From Ichthyenterobacterium magnum (GTDB taxonomy: Bacteria; Bacteroidota; Bacteroidia; Flavobacteriales; Flavobacteriaceae), in contig NZ_RAQJ01000001.1 of assembly GCF_003610635.1 (NCBI RefSeq), positions 1,178,474 through 1,242,473 of the forward strand: DNA of 64,000 bases. Direction: 5' to 3'. Position 1 is the stretch's first letter. Every line of letters starts with the position of its first letter. The translations under genes were made by a program, and so were the position numbers. A model generated the notes under the pieces. It saw only the letters and a list, made by a program, of their open reading frames with translations, did not search any database and was not told the DNA's origin. Shown piece by piece: positions 43,307 through 53,200 of this stretch.

Positions 43307-45949
43307 ATGGAAATAAGAAGCATAAATGCAATGCGAGGACCAAACTATTGGTCTGTGAGACGACATAAATTAATCGTTATGGTTTTAGACCTTCAAGAAA
43401 TGGAAGAATTACCTTCTAATAAAATTGATGGTTTTCCTGAACGATTAAAAGCTATGTTTCCTAGTATGTATTCGCATCGTTGTTCTGAAGGCTGCGAAGG
43501 AGGATTTTTTATGCGTGTTGATGATGGTACTTGGATGGGACACGTTATAGAACATATTGCTTTAGAGATTCAAACTTTAGCAGGTATGGATACTGGTTTT
43601 GGAAGAACACGAGGTTATGGAGAAGAAGGTGTTTACAATGTTGTGTTTTCTTATATGGAGGAATCTGTAGGGCGATTTGCAGCAAAAGCAGCGGTTAGAA
43701 TATGTGAAGCTTTAATAGCTGGTGAAGATTATGACTTAGCCGAAGATATACAAGAAATGAGAGAGTTACGTGAGTCTGATCGTTTAGGACCAAGTACAGG
43801 ATCAATTGTAGCAGAAGCAGAAGCTAGAGGCATTCCATGGATTAGATTAAATAAATACTCGTTATGCCAGTTAGGTTATGGCGCCAATCAAAAGCGTATT
43901 CAGGCAACTGTAACTAGTGAAACGAGTAGTATAGGAGTAGAGTTGGCTTGTGATAAAGAAGATACAAAGTATTTATTAGAACAAGCAGAAGTTGAAGTGC
44001 CTCGAGGCGATATTATTCGTAGAGAACGCAGTTTAGAAGAAGCATGTCGTTATGTTGGTTTCCCACTTGTAATTAAGCCAATTGATGGCAACCACGGTCG
44101 TGGAATTACAGTTGATATCCAAAACTATGATGAGGCTTTAGTAGCGTTTAGACACGCAAAAGAAAGCTCACGTAGTGGAGCAATTATAGTTGAGAAGTTT
44201 ATTGTTGGCGAAGATTACAGGTTATTAGTTATCAATAATCAATTAGTTGCTGGAGCAATAAGAACGCCTGCACATATTATTGGTGACGGTGAATCTACGA
44301 TTCAAGAACTAATAGATAAAGTAAACAGTGATCCTCGTCGAGGTTATGGTCATGAAAATGTATTGACAAAAATAACAACAAACGAGTTAACACAAACTAT
44401 TATAAAAGATGCTGGTTATACTTTAGATTCTGTTATTGTTGAAGGCGAAAAATTAGTGTTAAAAGACACTGCTAATTTAAGTACAGGAGGAACAGCTGAA
44501 GATATTACAGATATTATTCATCCAGCAAATATTGCAATGGCTGAGCGTATTTCAAAAATTATTGACTTAGATATTTGTGGTATAGATATTATGACCACAG
44601 ATATTTCTAAACCACTATCAGAAACTGGAGGCGCAGTATTAGAAGTAAATGCGGGTCCTGGATTCAGAATGCATTTAGCACCTACTACAGGATTACCTCG
44701 TAATGTTGCTGCTCCAGTAATTGACAAATTATTTCCTCAAAAAGGAGATACAGGACGAATTCCTATTATTGCTACATCAGGAACTAATGGGAAAACAACC
44801 ACAACGCGTCTTATTGCTCATATTGCAAAAATGAAAGGACATCGTGTTGGTTATACAACGAGTGATGGTGTTTATATACAAAATAGGCTTTTAATGACTG
44901 GAGATTGTACAGGTCCAGCCAGTGCTGAGTTTGTACTTAAAGATCCAACAGTAAACTTTGCGGTATTAGAATGTGCAAGAGGTGGACTTTTAAGAGCTGG
45001 ATTAGGATTTAAAAAATGTGATGTTGCGGTTGTTACCAATGTTGCTGCAGACCATCTAGGCTTAAAAGGAATTCATACAATCGAGCAATTGGCAAAAGTA
45101 AAAGCTGTAGTGCCAGAAACTGTCTTGCCTGATGGTTATGCTATTTTAAATGCCGATGATGATTTGGTTTACGATATGAGACGTAATGTCGAGTGTAATG
45201 TAGCATTATTCTCAATGGATGAAAATAACCCTAGAATAAAAGCATTGCAGCGTTTAAATGGTATTACTGCGGTCTATGAAAATGGATACGTAACTATTTG
45301 CAGAGGCGAATGGAAAATGCGTTTAATGAAAGCAGAACACATTCCGTTAACTTATGGTGGCAAAGCTAAGTTTATGATTCAAAATGTACTGGCTGCAGTA
45401 CTTGCTGCTCATGTACAAGGCATTAGTATAGAAGATATGAAAGCTGCTTTAGAAACCTTTATTCCTTCAGCATCGCAAACACCTGGGCGTTTAAATTTAT
45501 TTGAGTTTAATGATTTTACTATTCTTTTAGATTATGCTCATAATCCAGCCGGAATGCGTGCACTTCAAAAATTTGTTGAAGAACTTGATGCTACTGTAAA
45601 GGTTGGAATTATCGCCGGTATTGGAGATCGTCGTATTGAAGATAATAATGAAATGGGCAAGATTGCTGCCGAAATGTTTGATGAAATTATTATACGTCAA
45701 GATAAACGTTTACGCGGAAAAACCGAAGAAGAACTTATTAAGATGCTTAATGATGGTATTAAGATGAAAGATCCTAGCAAGAAAACCACCATTATACCTT
45801 CTGAAAAAGAAGCGATTACTTATGCTGTTAAAAATGCGGTTAAAGGCTCACTTATAATTTTATGTAGTGATGTAATTCCTGATGCACTCGATTTAGTAAA
45901 GCAATTTAAAGAACAAGAATCTCGAGGAGAACTTAATTTCGCTGATTAA
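43307..45949 (+). CDS. cphA: Cyanophycin synthetase
   Basis: 880 residues in the standard three-part order: an N-terminal domain (about 1-160), an ATP-grasp domain (FPLVIKPIDGNHGRGITVDI and VEKFIVGEDYRLLVINNQLV), and a Mur-ligase-like domain (PIIATSGTNGKTTTTRLIAH, LDYAHNPAGMRALQKFVEEL). It joins Asp and Arg into multi-L-arginyl-poly-L-aspartate, a nitrogen store. The only synthetase type present (CphA1-like, ATP- and primer-dependent). Its neighbours supply the degrading enzymes. Confidence 0.95.
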   Translation: MEIRSINAMRGPNYWSVRRHKLIVMVLDLQEMEELPSNKIDGFPERLKAMFPSMYSHRCSEGCEGGFFMRVDDGTWMGHVIEHIALEIQTLAGMDTGFGRTRGYGEEGVYNVVFSYMEESVGRFAAKAAVRICEALIAGEDYDLAEDIQEMRELRESDRLGPSTGSIVAEAEARGIPWIRLNKYSLCQLGYGANQKRIQATVTSETSSIGVELACDKEDTKYLLEQAEVEVPRGDIIRRERSLEEACRYVGFPLVIKPIDGNHGRGITVDIQNYDEALVAFRHAKESSRSGAIIVEKFIVGEDYRLLVINNQLVAGAIRTPAHIIGDGESTIQELIDKVNSDPRRGYGHENVLTKITTNELTQTIIKDAGYTLDSVIVEGEKLVLKDTANLSTGGTAEDITDIIHPANIAMAERISKIIDLDICGIDIMTTDISKPLSETGGAVLEVNAGPGFRMHLAPTTGLPRNVAAPVIDKLFPQKGDTGRIPIIATSGTNGKTTTTRLIAHIAKMKGHRVGYTTSDGVYIQNRLLMTGDCTGPASAEFVLKDPTVNFAVLECARGGLLRAGLGFKKCDVAVVTNVAADHLGLKGIHTIEQLAKVKAVVPETVLPDGYAILNADDDLVYDMRRNVECNVALFSMDENNPRIKALQRLNGITAVYENGYVTICRGEWKMRLMKAEHIPLTYGGKAKFMIQNVLAAVLAAHVQGISIEDMKAALETFIPSASQTPGRLNLFEFNDFTILLDYAHNPAGMRALQKFVEELDATVKVGIIAGIGDRRIEDNNEMGKIAAEMFDEIIIRQDKRLRGKTEEELIKMLNDGIKMKDPSKKTTIIPSEKEAITYAVKNAVKGSLIILCSDVIPDALDLVKQFKEQESRGELNFAD

Positions 45950-45952
45950 AAT

Positions 45953-45985
45953 AAAAAAGCCGAAGTAATTTACTTCGGCTTTTTT
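45953..45985. terminator. Bidirectional terminator after cphA
   Basis: GCCGAAGTA (45959-45967) and TACTTCGGC (45971-45979) with A-run and T-run flanks, so it works for cphA and for the small convergent gene at 46004-46273. Confidence 0.9.
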
Positions 45986-46003
45986 ATTAATTTATAGTAT
46001 TGA

Positions 46004-46273
46004 TTAGCAAAGCTTAATCGTCTTTACTTTAATATGAAGACTTTTTCTATAAGCTTTAATACTAATTATATCATTACTTTTTTTATGGTTGATATTAATT
46101 ACATCAAACTTTGTTTTTGAGTTTAAAGTCGTTTTTTGTTTAGCTTTAGTAGAATCACTTTTATTAATAGAAGTTTCGATACTATTGTTATTTTTGTTAA
46201 CAGTAGTTTCGTTTTGACCACTAGAAAGTAATGGTAAACTAATTAATGCAATAAATATTAAAACTTTTTTCAT
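46004..46273 (-). CDS. Small secreted protein of unknown function
   Basis: 89 residues with a clear signal peptide (KKVLIFIALISLPLLSSGQ) followed by a short Asn/Ser/Lys/Thr-rich polar body with no recognised domain. The gene has its own terminator (shared with cphA). No homologue recognised. Confidence 0.6.
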   Translation of the reverse strand: MKKVLIFIALISLPLLSSGQNETTVNKNNNSIETSINKSDSTKAKQKTTLNSKTKFDVININHKKSNDIISIKAYRKSLHIKVKTIKLC

Positions 46274-46449
46274 GACTTAAAAACTATAGGTTTGATTTTA
46301 AATTCTGTTCAAAGAAAAGCAACATTTAAAGTGAGATTAAATAAATTAGATGAAACTCAACGATTACTAGTTAACATGAAACACATTTCAAAAAACATCG
46401 ACGAAATGCACAAATATTGCTCGTATCCCAGTAAATACGTTTTAAATTA

Positions 46450-47862
46450 ATGGAAGATTATTCAAAAAACACCTATTTTAGTACGTTTAAAAGACTAAAA
46501 GACAATCAGTTTAAGGTCGGAAACACCACATATAAAGAGCGAATCACAAAATTAAATGCACTTAAACGAGCATTAGATATAACCTATAAGAATAAACTGC
46601 GAGAAGCATTATATGCCGATTTTAAAAAACCTTACATAGAAACCGATATAACAGAATTGTATCTTGTTATAAAAGAGATTAAATATGCTAAGGCAAACTT
46701 AAAAGCATGGACTAAGAAACAACAAGTAGATACTCCAATAACCCTTTTTGGTACTTCTTCATGGGTAAAGTATGAGCCTAAAGGTGTTTGTTTAATCATT
46801 GCACCTTGGAATTACCCTATAAACTTAACATTCGGCCCTTTAGTTTCTGCTATTGCAGCAGGAAACACAGTAATTTTAAAACCATCTGAAATGACGCCAA
46901 ACACTTCTAAAGTAATGGCAGATATCGTAAAAGATGTTTTTAATGAAGATGAGGTTGTTTTAGTTGAAGGTGAAGTAGAAACGTCTAAAGAGCTATTAAA
47001 GCTACCTTTTAATCATATCTTTTTTACAGGTTCACCTCAAGTTGGGAAGATTGTAATGAATGCGGCTGCAAAGCACTTAACGTCAGTAACTTTAGAGTTA
47101 GGTGGTAAGTCACCAACAATTGTGGATAAGTCTGCAAATATTAAAGAGTCAATAAAAAAGATTGTTTGGGGGAAACACTTAAATAATGGTCAAACATGTA
47201 TTGCTCCAGATTATGCTTTAGTTCATGAGTCAATCCTGCAAGAGTTTATAAAAGTTTATAAAGCACAAGTATTAAATTATTATACAGAAGACGCCTCAAC
47301 TTCAAACTCTTATAGTCGAGTTGTAAACGAAAGACACTATAATAGATTAATAAATCATATAGAAAATGCAAAAAACCAAGGAGCAACTATTGAGCTCGGA
47401 GGATCCTGCAATGCTAAAGATAATTATATAGAACCAACACTCATTACAAACTTAAAAGAGGAGAGCTCTTTAATGCAAGATGAAATATTTGGACCAATTC
47501 TTCCTATTAAAACCTATAAAACAATAGATGAAGCTGTTGCGTATGTTAATTCAAAAGAGAAACCTCTGGCATTATATATATATAGTAATAATAAAAAAAA
47601 CACAAACTATATCATCAATAACACAAGAGCAGGAAGTACATGTATAAATAGTAATGCTATACAATATTCTAATCATTATTTACCATTTGGAGGAAGTAAC
47701 AATAGTGGGATTGGTAAAGCGCATGGGTTTTTCGGTTTTCAAGAGTTTTCTAACATGCGATCGGTTTTAAAAAGGCATGTTAAAGGCCCTGTTTATTTAT
47801 TGTTGCCTCCGTATAATAATTTTAAGCAAAAGCTAACAGATTTAACTATTAAATGGTTTTAG
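46450..47862 (+). CDS. Aldehyde dehydrogenase family protein
   Basis: 470 residues of the class 3-like type: IIAPWNYPINLTFGPLVSAI, the NAD site HIFFTGSPQVGKIVMNAAAK, LELGGKSPTIVDKSANIKES with the catalytic Glu, and NNGQTCIAPDYALVHE with the nucleophile Cys. It oxidises aldehydes, probably long-chain or lipid-derived ones as in its group, to acids. It stands alone on the plus strand. Confidence 0.93.
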   Translation: MEDYSKNTYFSTFKRLKDNQFKVGNTTYKERITKLNALKRALDITYKNKLREALYADFKKPYIETDITELYLVIKEIKYAKANLKAWTKKQQVDTPITLFGTSSWVKYEPKGVCLIIAPWNYPINLTFGPLVSAIAAGNTVILKPSEMTPNTSKVMADIVKDVFNEDEVVLVEGEVETSKELLKLPFNHIFFTGSPQVGKIVMNAAAKHLTSVTLELGGKSPTIVDKSANIKESIKKIVWGKHLNNGQTCIAPDYALVHESILQEFIKVYKAQVLNYYTEDASTSNSYSRVVNERHYNRLINHIENAKNQGATIELGGSCNAKDNYIEPTLITNLKEESSLMQDEIFGPILPIKTYKTIDEAVAYVNSKEKPLALYIYSNNKKNTNYIINNTRAGSTCINSNAIQYSNHYLPFGGSNNSGIGKAHGFFGFQEFSNMRSVLKRHVKGPVYLLLPPYNNFKQKLTDLTIKWF

Positions 47863-47909
47863 ATAAATGCCATTTTTCTTAACAAATGGTTAAATAAATT
47901 AAGCATTGA

Positions 47910-47938
47910 TTGTTAGGCTAATAATTGGTTTAACTTTG
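47910..47938 (+). promoter_or_regulatory. Bacteroidetes-type promoter of the metallophosphoesterase gene
   Basis: TTG at 47910-47912, 18-nt spacer, TAACTTTG at 47931-47938; the ATG follows at 47955. Confidence 0.6.
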
Positions 47939-47954
47939 ATGAAAAATTGTTTTT

Positions 47955-49190
47955 ATGATTAGGTGGATTATTTTCATTGCCATTTTTGGAGTTATTGATT
48001 TTTATGCATTTCAAGCTTTTAAAACAGTTACAAAAAACAGCTGGTTGCACATTGCATATTGGTTAGTTACTGCTTTAGTTATTGGTAATTTTGTGTATCA
48101 CTATTATGGGTTTAACCGTAGTGATGGTTTTTCTCATAGTCATGCCTTTGCTTTTGGGTTTTTTATAGCAGTATTAGTTCCTAAAATGCTTTTACTAATC
48201 GTTATGTTAGGCGAAGATGTTTTTAGAGTTCCTCAAGCGATCTATCGTTATTTTACTGAAGGAGATAATGCAAGAGGAAATTATTTTGCTTCTAGACGAA
48301 AATTTATTAGTCAAGTAGCTCTAGGTTTAGCGGCCATTCCGTTTTCTGCAATTTTATACGGAATATATAAGGGTAAATATAATTTTAAAGTTTTAAAATA
48401 CACACTGCATTTTGAAGATCTACCTGAAGCTTTTGATGGTTTTAAACTCACGCAGATTAGTGATGTGCATTCTGGTAGTTTTGATAATGTAGAAAAAGTA
48501 GCGTATGCCATAGACCTAATTAACGAGCAACAAAGTGATGTCATTTTTTTTACAGGAGATATGGTTAATAACAAAGCAGAAGAAATGCTTCCTTATGTAG
48601 ATATTTTTAGTAAGCTAAAGGCTAAAGAAGGTAAATATTCTGTATTAGGAAACCATGATTATGGCGATTATATTAAATGGGATTCGACAGAATTAAAAGC
48701 ACAAAACCTTAACGACCTAAAATCAATTCAAAAGAAAATAGGCTTTGATTTACTTTTAAATGAAAATAGATTTATTGAAAAACAAGGTGAACGAATAGCT
48801 GTTGTTGGTGTTGAAAATTGGGGGAAAGGCGGTTTTAAAAAAGCAGGCGATTTAAAAAAAGCATCTTCTAAAGTAAATGAAGATGATTTTAAAATACTAT
48901 TAAGCCATGATCCAAGTCATTGGGAAGCTGAGGTCGTTGGTGATAATTATCATTATCATTTAACGTTAAGTGGGCATACGCATGGTATGCAATTTGGGAT
49001 TGAGATTCCAGGTTGGTTTAAATGGAGTCCTGTAAAATGGAGGTATAAACAATGGGCAGGAATTTATGAAAAACTGGGTCAATACATAAATGTTAACCGA
49101 GGGTTTGGGTACTTAGCTTTTCCTGGGCGTGTAGGTATTTGGCCAGAAATTACCGTAATTACCTTAAAAAGAGGCTCTAATAACGCATAA
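47955..49190 (+). CDS. Membrane-anchored metallophosphoesterase
   Basis: 411 residues. The N-terminal about 150 residues hold several membrane spans. The calcineurin-like catalytic domain follows, with the metal ligands in order: KLTQISDVHSGSFDN, FFTGDMVNNK, YSVLGNHDYGDYIKW, LLSHDPSHW and TLSGHTHGMQFG. Family members include phospholipid- and UDP-diacylglucosamine-type hydrolases; the substrate here is not known. Confidence 0.92.
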   Translation: MIRWIIFIAIFGVIDFYAFQAFKTVTKNSWLHIAYWLVTALVIGNFVYHYYGFNRSDGFSHSHAFAFGFFIAVLVPKMLLLIVMLGEDVFRVPQAIYRYFTEGDNARGNYFASRRKFISQVALGLAAIPFSAILYGIYKGKYNFKVLKYTLHFEDLPEAFDGFKLTQISDVHSGSFDNVEKVAYAIDLINEQQSDVIFFTGDMVNNKAEEMLPYVDIFSKLKAKEGKYSVLGNHDYGDYIKWDSTELKAQNLNDLKSIQKKIGFDLLLNENRFIEKQGERIAVVGVENWGKGGFKKAGDLKKASSKVNEDDFKILLSHDPSHWEAEVVGDNYHYHLTLSGHTHGMQFGIEIPGWFKWSPVKWRYKQWAGIYEKLGQYINVNRGFGYLAFPGRVGIWPEITVITLKRGSNNA

Positions 49191-49290
49191 TTGCAAGCAA
49201 AGCTTGTATTTACTATTAAATTGCTTATTTTTATAATTAGTTAGTATAAACCTATTTAAACTGTTGGTTTTCAAAACGAATAAAAAATTG

Positions 49291-49298
49291 TAGGTTTG
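49291..49298 (+). promoter_or_regulatory. Candidate -7 box of the thioredoxin-like gene
   Basis: TAGGTTTG, 31 nt before the ATG at 49330; no good -33 element. Confidence 0.4.
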
Positions 49299-49329
49299 TA
49301 ATAACGCATTTGACCTAAAATAGTAATGT

Positions 49330-49626
49330 ATGTCGAAATTTGGGGAACTTATTGATGTTAACATTCCGGTGTTATTAGACTTTTTTACCGAATGGAATGA
49401 CCAATCTATTGCTATGCATCCTGTACTTAGAGATGTAGCAGCAGCTCTTGGTGATAAAGCCAAGGTAATAAAGATAGATGTTGATAAAAACAAAGATTTA
49501 GCTGAAGCTTTACGTGTAAAAGGATTACCAACATTAATCATTTATAAAAATGGCGAGATGAAATGGCGCCATAGTGGTGAGCAAGATGCAAATACTTTAA
49601 TTGGTATTATTCAAGAATACATTTAA
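49330..49626 (+). CDS. Thioredoxin-fold protein lacking the CxxC active site
   Basis: 98 residues with the thioredoxin layout: DFFTEWNDQSIAMHPVL at the N-terminus, VIKIDVDKNKDLAEALRVKG in the middle and the cis-Pro loop GLPTLIIYKNGE. At the position of WCGPC it reads WNDQS, and there is no cysteine in the protein, so it cannot do disulfide exchange. It may be a chaperone or binding protein. It ends convergently with the deacetylase gene (4-base overlap). Confidence 0.88.
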   Translation: MSKFGELIDVNIPVLLDFFTEWNDQSIAMHPVLRDVAAALGDKAKVIKIDVDKNKDLAEALRVKGLPTLIIYKNGEMKWRHSGEQDANTLIGIIQEYI

Positions 49627-50258
49627 AGACTTTTAAATGTATATCCCTTATTATTAAAATATTCTAAAACTTTTGGAAGTGCAAACTGCATGTTTTTTGA
49701 AGCTTTTATGCTATCATGAAACACTATAATACTTCCTTGTTTGGCCGTAGAAATAACATTATTTAAGCATTCTTCTTTAGATACTGTTTTATCCCAATCA
49801 AAAGATAAAACATCCCACATCACAATTTTATAATTTAAGCCTATTAACTTTTTGCCTTGCTTTGGTTTTATTTGTCCGTAAGGTGGACGAAATAGTAGAT
49901 GATCGTTAATTAATAGTTTGTTGATGACTTCTTGAGCAGATAAAACGTCGTTTAGATAAGTTTTGGTTTTACTTGTCCAACCTTTAATATGGTTTTGTGT
50001 ATGGTTACCAATAGTATGACCTTTATCAAGTATTTGCTGAAAAATATCTGGATGCTTTTCAATATTACCGCCAATACAGAAAAAAGTTGCTTTAGCATTA
50101 TACTGTTGTAAAATATCTAAAGTCCAACTTGTGATTTCAGGTGTTGGTCCATCATCAAAAGTTAGGTAAATAACGTTTTCAGAAGTAGATATATTCCACA
50201 CATAATTTGGAAACATTTTTTTTGCAACCAAAGGTGTTTTTATAGGAACAATTTTCAA
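49623..50258 (-). CDS. Polysaccharide deacetylase family protein
   Basis: 211 residues with the NodB homology domain: VIYLTFDDGPTPEITSWTLD (metal-binding Asp pair), ATFFCIGGNIEKH, GHTIGNHTQNH (metal-binding His pair) and FRPPYGQIKPKQGKK. No signal peptide, so cytoplasmic or membrane-associated. It deacetylates N-acetyl-sugar polymers; which one is unknown. Next to the GT117 gene on the same strand, 5 nt apart. Confidence 0.9.
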   Translation of the reverse strand: MKIVPIKTPLVAKKMFPNYVWNISTSENVIYLTFDDGPTPEITSWTLDILQQYNAKATFFCIGGNIEKHPDIFQQILDKGHTIGNHTQNHIKGWTSKTKTYLNDVLSAQEVINKLLINDHLLFRPPYGQIKPKQGKKLIGLNYKIVMWDVLSFDWDKTVSKEECLNNVISTAKQGSIIVFHDSIKASKNMQFALPKVLEYFNNKGYTFKSL

Positions 50259-50263
50259 TGCTT

Positions 50264-53200
50264 TTATTCTATTTTTGAAATACTATCTATGGTATCTTTA
50301 ATAATATCTCTATCTTCAATTAAAGGAGTCTCAGGTTCTTCGTCTGTAAAGTGTTTGAATAACTTTAGGTAGTTATTAAACTTTTCAGTTTCTTCTAAAG
50401 CAAAATCCTTATCGTTATAAATAACCAAAATATCCACTAAACTTCTATAACGCTCTATGTCTGTTACAATTTCGTCTAAATAGCGTGTTTGATTTTGTAA
50501 TGAAAGTTCACTATAATAGGTTAAGTTTTCTTGATATTTTTTTGTAACATCCTTATATAGTTTTCTTCCTTTTTCTACATTATCCATTTCATAGTAAGCG
50601 CTAATATATGGCTCTAATAATGTGTAATATCCAAAGTCGTCAACAGGCATTTTTTCCATAGCAATGTCTGCTATTTTTTCAGCTTTGTCTAACTTTTCTT
50701 CGTTAATTAGTTGCTCTACTAAACGCGCTAAATTACCACGATAAGTGATTCCGTTTTTACGAGTTTCAACATCATGATAAATGTCTGTTCCGCTATTTCC
50801 CCAATCCCAAGCTATTACTTGATCATACATTAAGTCACTATCAACACGACCCATATCAAATGGGTTTGCTCTATCAATTGCTGTTTTTATAGGCACCAAT
50901 TTATAACACATACCATCTAACTGAAGGTAGTCTTTCATCCATATGTAGTCGTCATCGCCAAAACTTCCACCTGTAAAATAAATTGGACGTTTCCAGTCGT
51001 TATTAGCAACTATATCTAACATTAATAACCTGTTTTTGTATAAAGCACCTCCTGTTATTTCTATATCTATATAAGGAACAATTTCATCTGCATCTTTTGC
51101 TTTTACGATACCATTTTCTAGAACTGCTTTTTTGTCTACAGGAATTCTAACATATTTTGTTGGAAAGTAATTTGAATTTAGTAGCTGAGAAGGATAACCA
51201 CTTGGGTCTTCGCCTTCACGTTGTACCAAATATTTGAGTTTATATTTTTCATCATCACTACTTATAAAATTCATAAAATCCTTTATGAGTAATGTGTCGT
51301 TAGTGATTTCACGTTTCATAATATAATCTCTTGTACCATATCTATATTGGTCATGAGTTAATTGTGACGGAATAGGGTCGCTTTCGTATGCTTTGCGTTT
51401 CATTTGGTCTATATACCAATCTGTTTGAAAAAGACTTGTATTAACAACTCTTACATCTGTACGAACACCTTCAATCTCTTGTAAATACCATAATGGGAAA
51501 CTATCATTATCTCCAATAGTAAATAAAATAGCATTAGGTGCGCAGGACTCTAGATATTTTCTCGCCATTGCATTAGCGGTATATTTTCCTGATCTATCAT
51601 GGTCATCCCAGTTGTTAGCGACTAAAATCCCAGGAACCAATATTAAACAAACCACAGTAACTATTGGTGCTAAAAATTTTGAAGATGAGTATTTTTTTAA
51701 AAGGTCAAAAATTGCATATGCACCAAAACCAATCCAAATTGCAAACACATAAAACGAACCTACAACAGAGTAATCACGCTCTCTTGGTTCAAATGGTCTT
51801 ACATTGGTGTAAAATTGAATAGCTAAACCTGTAAAGAGGAAAAACACCAACATGACCCAAAACAGCTTTTTGTCTTTCCCAAAAAGGAAGAAGAAGCCAA
51901 TAAGGCCTAAAATTAATGGTAAAAAGTAGTAGGTATTTCTTGCTCTGTTGTTTTTTACATCACTAGGTAAATTATCTTGAGACATACCTAAATGCATTTC
52001 GTCAATAAAATTAATACCACTTATCCAGTTGCCATGTAGATCATCATATTTACCTTGAATATCATCTTGTCTACCAGTAAAATTCCACATAAAATAACGC
52101 CAATACATGTAACCTAATTGGTATTCTAGCATATATGCTATGTTATCTGCTAATGTTGGTTTTTCAATATCAAAAAATTCTTGTCCAAACTTTTTTAAGA
52201 ACTGATGGTAGTCTTCATAATCAACTTTACCAGCTGCAACACTTTGTTTAAATTCAGAAACTAAAGCTCTAACTTGATTTTCCATTTGATACTCTGGCTT
52301 AATTTTAAAATCAAGTAATCCAGTAAACATCATGTAGTTTTCTGCATGCTCAGCGCTCCACATTCTAGGTAAAATATTTGCATGACTAGAGTTGTAATTT
52401 TGTTTTGCGTTTTTCCAATCGTTTATAACATCATATGTTCCTGTAGTATAATTTTTTTCGTAGTTCTTTTTATCGTCAACATAGGGTTGATCTTCATCTA
52501 AACCTGTATAATGTTCGGTAAAAAGTGGTCCGTAAAACAAATGTGTTTCTGGATATTGCTCGAGATTGTAATAAGCTAAAAGTTCTCTAGCGTCAGATGG
52601 ATCGTTTTCGTTTATAATAACATTTGCATTAGCTCTTATAGGTAACATTAGCCATGAAGAAAACCCAATAAAGATAAATAACAAGCAAAGAATAGCTGTA
52701 TTAAAAGATTTGCTTGAAAATTTTTGGTAGAAACTTTTAAATGAATTATTAAAAAGATAAGCTATACCAAAAATTGATGCTGCAATAAGAACTAAAGCAA
52801 TCGTACTAAGATCAAATATTGCTGGAATACTAATAATCATTATTAAACCAATTGCACCAATAATAATGAAGATTAAGTTTTTGTTTATTGGTTTTTGTGT
52901 TCGTTTTAAACCAAAGTAAAATGCAACAATTAATATAATGCCAGCAATAATAGTTCCTGAGTGAAAAGGTAAGCCAAAAGTGTTTACAATTGCTACTTCC
53001 ATCCATCCAAAAAATCTGAGCGCATTTGGTAGTAATAATTTAAAAATGAAAAGTAAAATGGCTACAGCTACAATATTTGCAACAATAAAGTTTTTTATAG
53101 TTACGGTTTTATAGTTTTTAAAGAAATAGATTAAACCAAGTGCAGGTATGGTTAATAATCCCATAAAGTGCACACCAAAAGATAAACCTATTACAAAAGC

